Positions 58,482 to 64,000 of a DNA stretch of 64,000 nt are shown piece by piece (positions within the stretch are counted from its first letter, which is position 1; the number at the start of each line of letters is the position of its first letter). Location: the NCBI GenBank assembly GCA_038210655.1, contig JBBQWM010000001.1, positions 124,001 through 188,000 of the forward strand. Direction: 5' to 3'. Source of the DNA: 54-19 sp038210655 (GTDB lineage Bacteria; Chloroflexota; Chloroflexia; Chloroheliales; Chloroheliaceae). A program made the position numbers and the translations under genes. The notes under the pieces were generated by a model, which was given only the letters and a program-made list of their open reading frames with translations, was not told where the DNA came from and searched no databases.

Positions 58482-59285
58482 TCACTTAAGTCCCTTCAAA
58501 AAGCTCTCGACAGCCTGATTAAAAAATTCCGGGTTTTCCAAATTGGACATATGCCCGGCGTGTGGCACGACCGAAAATTGCCAATCAGGGATCGCCTGGG
58601 CCATCTTGCGTGCGCCATCGGTTGGCATCAACTGGTCATCCTTGCCGTTTATCACCAGGGTCGGCACTTTGATATGGGCCAGAGTGGGGGTCGAGTCGGG
58701 GCGGTCGGCTAAAGCGCCCGCCGCCGCAATAATCCCCGGCGGATGATTACGCTCGATCAGCCCGGCTAGTTGAGCCACCAGATCGGGCCGGGCTTTATAA
58801 GTATCGGGCGCAAAAAGGTTTGGAACCATCGTATCAGCCGCCGCCCGCGCTCCCTCTCGCCGAACATTCTCGATCAGCTTGAAGCGGTTCTCACGGCCTT
58901 CGGCGCTATCCGGTTCGCTGCGTGTATCACACAGGATCAAGGCCCGCACCCGTTCGGGATACTTGCGATAAAAGGCGAAGCTAATATAACCACCCATCGA
59001 GAGGCCCATCACGACCGCTTTTTCGACCCCCAACGCCGTCAGCAAAGCGGCCAGATCATCAGCGTATTGCTCCATCGACAAATAGCGGTCGGTCGGCGCA
59101 CCTGCCGCACTCTCGCCAAAGCCGCGCAGATCAGGAGCGATCATCCGATAACTACGCCGCAACTCCTCGATTTGAGGGTTCCACATTGTGCTGGTCAGTG
59201 GAAAGCCGTGAACCAACAGTACTGGCGGGCCACCACCCTCGTCCCGATAGGCCATTTGGAAACCATTTACAGTTGCTTGTTTCAT
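58482..59285 (-). CDS. Alpha/beta hydrolase
   Basis: A 267-residue serine hydrolase. Oxyanion block VLLVHGFPLTSTMW, nucleophile elbow VVMGLSMGGYISFA, Asp in VINGKDDQLMP and His in VPHAGHMSNLENPEFF complete the triad. The cap between about 135 and 200 is short. Family members include 3-oxoadipate enol-lactonase and haloperoxidase-like esterases; the DLRGFGES and NLENPEFFNQAVESFL words fit that group. Substrate unknown. Confidence 0.92.
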   Translation of the reverse strand: MKQATVNGFQMAYRDEGGGPPVLLVHGFPLTSTMWNPQIEELRRSYRMIAPDLRGFGESAAGAPTDRYLSMEQYADDLAALLTALGVEKAVVMGLSMGGYISFAFYRKYPERVRALILCDTRSEPDSAEGRENRFKLIENVRREGARAAADTMVPNLFAPDTYKARPDLVAQLAGLIERNHPPGIIAAAGALADRPDSTPTLAHIKVPTLVINGKDDQLMPTDGARKMAQAIPDWQFSVVPHAGHMSNLENPEFFNQAVESFLKGLK

Positions 59286-59377
59286 CTTCTTTTCCCCCGT
59301 CTTATTCGGAAAAAGCTGAAAATGCCGCTCTTCGTCGGGTATAATAACGAAGCACAGCTAATACTAGCATAAAAGAG

Positions 59378-59470
59378 GTCAGAATGCAGAAGAGGGGAGT
59401 TATAACACAGATGAACACCGATGAACAATGCAGAAGGCAGAATGCAGAATGCAGAATAGAAATGCAGAAA
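59378..59470. repeat. GCAGAATGCAGAA tandem repeats
   Basis: Six or more degenerate copies of CAGAATGCAGAA plus CACAGATGAACACCGATGAACA (59407-59428). This is the family found at 1086-1160 and 43213-43250. Confidence 0.6.
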
Positions 59471-59476
59471 GAAGTA

Positions 59477-59641
59477 GTAACCGTTCACGGGAGTCTGAAA
59501 AATCGTATTAGATGAGCTATGCTTATACAACATCTGGTATAGTAGGCCAAATTAAATATTTTGGCATAGCCAAACTAAATCAATATGTTGTAGTATACCA
59601 CAGGTAAAACCACAAAAAATTTACACCCCGTGAACGGTTAC
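59477..59641. mobile_element. 165-bp nested palindrome with 15-bp terminal inverted repeats
   Basis: GTAACCGTTCACGGG (59477-59491) and CCCGTGAACGGTTAC (59627-59641) are perfect inverted ends. Inside, TATACAACAT / ATGTTGTAGTATA and GCCAAA / TTTTGGC form further stems, so the whole unit can fold into a branched hairpin. It is non-coding and may be a MITE; no target duplication is seen. Confidence 0.6.
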
Positions 59642-59652
59642 ATTAATTTAAT

Positions 59653-59741
59653 ATAGATCATCAGAAAATAAAATAGCATCCGGGGTTGCTACCAGACTCT
59701 GCTCTAAGCCAGTATTTCTGATTTAAAATCTGATGATCTAT
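59653..59741. repeat. 89-bp inverted repeat, ATAGATCATCAGA ends
   Basis: ATAGATCATCAGA (59653-59665) and TCTGATGATCTAT (59729-59741) are perfect inverted repeats with a 63-base centre. It lies directly beside the 165-bp palindrome and about 140 bases past the end of the dead transposase gene, so it may be a relic of an element terminus. Confidence 0.55.
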
Positions 59742-59877
59742 AGTAGCGTGGCCAAATACACCCTTGAAAAAGAAAAGGACAATTTTGGTTCTGGCACAGT
59801 TTTGCTGAAAGGAGGCTGCTACTTGCTGAGCTAGAGAGCATTCATTTCCGGGGGCAAAATCCAGGTTTGGCTGAAAA

Positions 59878-61133
59878 TTAAGCCGCCGCTTTTTGCTCCT
59901 TTTTGACCTCTTCTTGTTTCATTTCAGGATACCAACGACAAAAATTAGCTCTCAATTCCTCGTTCAAAACTTGAATTCTAACCTGAAGAAGCTGGTGTGC
60001 TCCTGGTTTGGTCCATCTCATTTGTTGCCGCTTAACAAACCGTTTGCTAATAACTTCATTTACGGTTGACTCGACAAAGGGTTCAACTCAGCCTCATCGT
60101 AATCCTCAGTCGCCTGCTTCCCTTTCTCTTTTTCTTTAGATTTGGGATTGGAGTTAGGGAGTAAACCTTTTACGAATTGAGCAAGGACGGTGAAGCGCAT
60201 GGCAATATGGAACCAATCCAACAGGTATTCGCCTTGCGGATTGAGATAAAGTTGCAAATCTCGGACAGTGTCCCCGCCGTCGGACAGAAAGGTTACTTGT
60301 TGGTTGACTTGCATTCCTGGCTTTGCAAGAGTTCAAACAATCTTCTTTCAGGCTTGGTATCATAACAATTCACGTAACCAAAACGTTTATTGGGTCCCTG
60401 CCCCTCCCCAGGTATACTCTTTCCAACAATCACTTCAAAGTTGCCGAATTTGCGGTTCTTGCTTTCGCGTCCGTGGATATAACCACCATCTACTCCAACA
60501 GTAAGCGGCGGGGCTGGCGGAGGTAAAGCATCCCACTCGGCCTGATAGCCTTCGATGAAGCTTGGTTTTTCCTCGCCCAGTTCGCTGTCTGAACGTAGGG
60601 CGACCTGCTTTACTTTCTTGGAGAGAACTGAAGTACTGAGTAGCTTATCCAAAAGGCAGAACTTCTTTCAAGATTTGGGAGGTTAAACCGTAACTCATCA
60701 AAGCAGCCCATTTTGTTTGCAGATAAGTAAATTCTGGAGCCGTTCGCTCCGGCAACAACTCGGCTAAAGGACTAAAACTTGGCCTTTTCTGGTTCTTTTT
60801 GGGTGGCACCTTCATTTCACTCTGGCATTCACAGTGGTAGAAGCGGGGGCTATCCAGCTTCAATTTGCCAAACAAAGTGCTGAAAGAAATTTTATGCTGG
60901 CCTTTGTGTCGGTAGACCTTGTGGCATTGCGGACAGTTGCTCTTGTTTGAAAGGTAATTTGCCACTTGTTCACTGACCAACTTTTTCTGGACCCCGGCTA
61001 ATAAAGATTTGGCTTCATCCAGTGTTAAACCAAGATTTTCAGGGGCAATTTGGGCGCTCTCATCGTTGCGTTGAAAGCTGAAGATTTCTTCAACGATGTG
61101 AAAATTAACGGTTTTGGTTGCTTTTAGTATAAC
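59878..61133 (-). pseudogene. ISKra4-family transposase, frameshifted and internally deleted
   Basis: Homology runs through four segments in shifting frames. First, about 61133-60645: zinc-finger part NCPQCHKVYRHKGQ, then TLFGKLKLDSPRFYHCEC and LTSQILKEVLPFG. Second, 60652-60293: LTVGVDGGYIHGRESK with the first catalytic Asp. Third, 60314-60060: QVTFLSDGGDTVRDLQLYL..LLDWFHIAMRF. Fourth, about 60070-59878: VESTVNEVISKRFVKRQQMRWTKPGAHQLLQ, ending FCRWYPEMKQEE. Three frameshifts are needed, a stretch is missing between segments three and four (the part with the KWxLWHG-type block), and no start codon is found upstream. It cannot make an active enzyme. Confidence 0.85.
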
Positions 61134-61147
61134 CTATTTTGCCATAT

Positions 61148-63154
61148 TTAGTAGAGCTGGCCCCGGAAAAGAATGCTCTCCTGAGCCAGGGGAAACCGCT
61201 CTAACACCTTTACAGCATGTTCGTTTAACAATATTTCCTGCTGATATGCCTGTTTACTAAGCAAATCAACGGTGGGAAACGGTAAAGTTACTTTTTGTTC
61301 CCCGGAAGTATGGTTAATGAGTACGTAGAATTCTTTGTGCTGATTTCGCCGCTGGCATAGCTCCACCCCATTGGGTAGAGGCCGGAATTCTGTAAAGGAA
61401 TTAAGACCGCTCCTTGCAACTAAATCTCTGGTAAGTCCTTGCATTAAAGCCTCATCAAACCAGGCTCCATAATAAGTTATGCTGCCCTTACCCACACTTC
61501 GTCTGACCAAAGCCGGTTGATTATCTAACCAGCCGTTAGAAGGGCCATAGCGTAATAAAACCTCGGTTGCCGGGTCGTTAACTTGCAACCACTCGGCCCA
61601 AATACTGGCAGTTCCGCTTAGCTCTGGGCCTTGCACACTAATTGCTTCATGAAGAGCATAATATTCCTCTACATATGCGCCCAGACAAGCGGTTAGCAAA
61701 CCTGGCGAACGGGTCGGCCATAAAGCATTGTAAGTATCCTTAAAGCTAAATCTTACCCCCAGGACGAGATGGCCGCCGCCTTCCACATACTTTATTAGCC
61801 GTTTTGCCAATTCTTCGTTCATAACGTGCATAGCCGGGGCAACCACCAACCTGTATTTCTCAAGCGAAGCTTCAGGAGAAATGACATCAACGTTATGTAT
61901 TAAGTTTCGTAACGGCTTATAAAAACTCAAGCCATATTTAATATACTCAAAATCCGGGTGATGGGGTTGATAGTATAAAGACCAGCGTGAGTCATAGTCA
62001 TGTAGCAGCGCCGCTTCGGAAACCGGGGTAGTATCGTTAAAGTAGTCGTTTAAGCGAGCCAATTCCTGACCAATTTGGGCTATTTCAGCATAAATAGGAC
62101 GAGGAGTTCCATCCTGTCCGACTAAGGAGCCGTGATATTGTTCCTGCCCGTTAGGAGCACTACGCCATTGCCAGTAACAAACACCGTCTGCCCCATGTCC
62201 GATATCGTGCCAGGCCATTGCTCTGGTTTCCCCACGATGCAAAACCATCCCTGAATTAGCCCAGCCAGGTTGGGTTTCCATTACCCAGTAGTTTTTTTGC
62301 TTAAAGCCGCGCATTATACTACTCTCGAAACTATGAGCTGGCACATCTGGCACAACTGAGCCTGCATAATGATCCCAGGAAACCAAATCGAGGTCAGCGT
62401 TTATGTCATAATAATCTAACGGTGCTACAAAGCCCAGACAATTATGAGTTATAAACTGCTCAGGCAGGGCGTGACGGCGAATGGTATCTATTTGCCCTTT
62501 GAAGAAATCACGATATACCTGCGTAGTAAACCGTTTGAAATCGAGCATTAAGCCTGGATTATGAGAGCCGACAGGTAAGGGTATCTGGGACCACTCAAAA
62601 TAAGTCTGACTCCAGTACTGGGTTGACCAATGCTGGTTAAGAGCTTCTAAAGTGCCATAACGCTTTTGTAACCACTTCTCAAAAGCCTGTCTGCATTCCT
62701 CATCATATGACACCGCCCAGCACTCGTTATCTAATTGCCAGCCAATCACACCTTGATTTTGACCATACCGTTTTGCCATTTCTTCGATAACTCTTAATCC
62801 CAGGTGCTGGTAGACCGAACTGGTAGGCGAGTAATTGCCACGGTTGCCGTGGGCTGTTCTTTGCCCCTCGGCGTTAATTTGGACTGTTTCAGGGTAATTG
62901 TAAGTAATCCAGGCGGTAGGCGAGGAAGTGGGGGTCCCTAGAACAACCTCTAAGCCGTAACTAAGCGCTAAGTCAACTGCTTGATCAAGCCAGTCGAACT
63001 TAAAATGATTATCTTCCGGTTCCAGACTACTCCAGGCATACTCTCCTACTCTCACTACGTTGAAGCCCGCCTCTTTCATCAGACGTAAATCCTCCGGCCA
63101 GCGGCTTTCAGGCCAATGTTCGGGATACCAGGCACAGCCTAATTTAATTGCCAT
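61148..63154 (-). CDS. Beta-galactosidase, glycoside hydrolase family 42
   Basis: A 668-residue GH42 enzyme. The opening KLGCAWYPEHWPESRWPEDLRLMKEAGFNVVRVGEYAWSSLEP is diagnostic. The acid/base Glu is E144 in WQLDNECW and the nucleophile E293 in YWVMETQPG. Trimerisation (about 395-600) and a C-terminal beta domain follow. There is no signal peptide, so it should act on imported galactosides. The Cys cluster that binds zinc in Thermus A4 enzyme is not evident. AGGAAA precedes the ATG. It lies 138 bases downstream of a GH31 gene, likely the same operon. Confidence 0.94.
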   Translation of the reverse strand: MAIKLGCAWYPEHWPESRWPEDLRLMKEAGFNVVRVGEYAWSSLEPEDNHFKFDWLDQAVDLALSYGLEVVLGTPTSSPTAWITYNYPETVQINAEGQRTAHGNRGNYSPTSSVYQHLGLRVIEEMAKRYGQNQGVIGWQLDNECWAVSYDEECRQAFEKWLQKRYGTLEALNQHWSTQYWSQTYFEWSQIPLPVGSHNPGLMLDFKRFTTQVYRDFFKGQIDTIRRHALPEQFITHNCLGFVAPLDYYDINADLDLVSWDHYAGSVVPDVPAHSFESSIMRGFKQKNYWVMETQPGWANSGMVLHRGETRAMAWHDIGHGADGVCYWQWRSAPNGQEQYHGSLVGQDGTPRPIYAEIAQIGQELARLNDYFNDTTPVSEAALLHDYDSRWSLYYQPHHPDFEYIKYGLSFYKPLRNLIHNVDVISPEASLEKYRLVVAPAMHVMNEELAKRLIKYVEGGGHLVLGVRFSFKDTYNALWPTRSPGLLTACLGAYVEEYYALHEAISVQGPELSGTASIWAEWLQVNDPATEVLLRYGPSNGWLDNQPALVRRSVGKGSITYYGAWFDEALMQGLTRDLVARSGLNSFTEFRPLPNGVELCQRRNQHKEFYVLINHTSGEQKVTLPFPTVDLLSKQAYQQEILLNEHAVKVLERFPLAQESILFRGQLY

Positions 63155-63292
63155 CTTAATTTCCTTTCTGATTGTAGTAATAAGGCTCCAGGAATAACCT
63201 AATTATTGCTGCCGTCTTAAGGATTTCGTTTCTGCCGCCGCCACCCGCAAAAGTAGTGCTCAATGAGGTTTGAAACCAGTAGCAAAAGTTGG

Positions 63293-64000
63293 TCAACAAC
63301 GATAATACCAGGGTAAGCATTTCAGTGGCGCTTCTACTTCTTGGACATTCGGTCCGTTGACAATCCGGCCATTTTCGGCTTCCCATTTGCCAGGTGGAAA
63401 AACTACCTGACGACTGGTGCTTCCCTTGGTAATAACCGGGGCAACCATTACCCTATCACCAAGCATAAACTGATCGCTAATGTTTTGATAGCCCTGATTC
63501 GGAAAGACATATTCAAGATGTCGTATAATTGGCTCACCACTAAGGGCGGCCTGAAAAACTAATTCCTCAATCAAGTCTTGCATTCTCAGGTGTAAATTAG
63601 CTGCTTCCAGGCAGTAGCCGAGGTATGGCTGAGGCAACAGACGCCAGGGAGCGGCTGAAAATTGCATCATTGGAAATAGGGCGCTGCACTGCGCATAACG
63701 TACAAATAGCTCGGCATCAAGCTTGAAGTCAGGCTCAAGGAAATTATTAAATTCTCCGCCGCCGATCATATCCGGGCAAACAAAAGCATAGCCCATTAAC
63801 CCCTGCGCCAGCGCGTTGGGTATAAGAGTATTCAGGCCGTTTTCATCCCAACTATGATGTTTATCTCGAAGGCGTTGGACCAGAGGCTGTCCAGCTAGTT
63901 TCCAGCAAGCCCGGTATTCGTTAAAAGAATAAGCCAGGCCAACTTGTCCCCAACTTTCGCACTGAGTGTGAGGAGTAGTAGGTTGGTTGGTAAAGTCCTG
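63293..64000 (-). CDS. GH31-family glycoside hydrolase, 5' end outside window
   Basis: The frame is open to the right edge, so only the C-terminal 235 residues are seen. The blocks YRACWKLAGQPLVQRLRDKHHSWDENGLNTLIPNALAQGLMGYAFVCPDMIGGGEFNNF and SALFPMMQFSAAPWR are the second half of a GH31 barrel, and LGDRVMVAPVITKGSTSRQVVFPPGKWE is the following beta domain. The acid/base Asp of GH31 should lie in the HSWDENG stretch; the nucleophile lies outside. GH31 enzymes are alpha-glucosidases, alpha-xylosidases or alpha-galactosidases; which one cannot be decided here. It is followed by the GH42 gene. Confidence 0.88.
   Translation of the reverse strand, partial: QDFTNQPTTPHTQCESWGQVGLAYSFNEYRACWKLAGQPLVQRLRDKHHSWDENGLNTLIPNALAQGLMGYAFVCPDMIGGGEFNNFLEPDFKLDAELFVRYAQCSALFPMMQFSAAPWRLLPQPYLGYCLEAANLHLRMQDLIEELVFQAALSGEPIIRHLEYVFPNQGYQNISDQFMLGDRVMVAPVITKGSTSRQVVFPPGKWEAENGRIVNGPNVQEVEAPLKCLPWYYRC

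Overview
The window looks like chromosomal DNA of a free-living Chloroflexota-type bacterium of roughly 52-56% G+C. This is inferred from gene content, not from a marker gene. The clues are a DUF3090-family protein, proteins capped by zinc ribbons, Uma2-type nucleases, ADP-heptose genes beside a TagA/WecG-type transferase, giant multi-pass glycosyltransferases, a PknG-like kinase, and dense families of intergenic palindromic repeats. No rRNA operon, CRISPR array, prophage or plasmid functions were seen. Both ends cut genes: a Pro/Thr-rich lipoprotein on the left and a GH31 glycosidase on the right.

Layout. 1-4 kb: a lipoprotein, a DtxR-type metal regulator, a 184-bp MITE with a 9-bp target duplication, and a STAS / RsbW-like kinase / STAS partner-switching set. 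4-11 kb (mostly minus strand): zinc-finger membrane protein + rfaE1 + rfaE2, a TagA/WecG transferase, endonuclease IV, an RlmI-like methyltransferase, Bcp peroxiredoxin. 11-17 kb: receiver protein, DUF3090, membrane protein, Uma2 nuclease, lipoproteins, and an ECF sigma factor overlapping a membrane anti-sigma-like protein that carries a six-repeat NHL propeller. 17-24 kb: modC and modB without modA, VOC protein, small hypotheticals, and a zinc-ribbon/EcsC/degenerate-hydrolase fusion. 24-30 kb: two large membrane glycosyltransferase-type proteins, then tRNA-Gln, rnpB and tRNA-His. 30-36 kb: cystathionine beta-synthase and a cystathionine gamma-synthase/lyase separated by an island of toxin-antitoxin genes (MazF/PemK, a MNT with a truncated HEPN partner, Phd/ParE). 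36-46 kb: another membrane glycosyltransferase, an S9 peptidase, GNAT, two flippase-like paralogues, inorganic pyrophosphatase, HEAT-repeat protein. 46-57 kb: a peptidoglycan hydrolase, then a five-gene signalling block and a Tat-type repeat protein. 57-64 kb: alcohol dehydrogenase, alpha/beta hydrolase, a decayed ISKra4-type transposase, and a GH42/GH31 sugar-degradation pair.

The strongest candidate for an unusual system is 48.9-56.3 kb: zinc-ribbon PP2C phosphatase, PknG-like zinc-ribbon/kinase/TPR protein, von Willebrand A protein, zinc-ribbon FHA protein and a long helical protein, all on one strand. It contains an eraser, a writer, a reader and probable effectors of Ser/Thr phosphorylation. 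It resembles TerY-P triads and the PknG-GarA axis but matches neither. The second theme is the repeat landscape: several independent palindromic families, including nested insertions with visible target duplications, and the same repeat words running in frame through membrane-protein genes.
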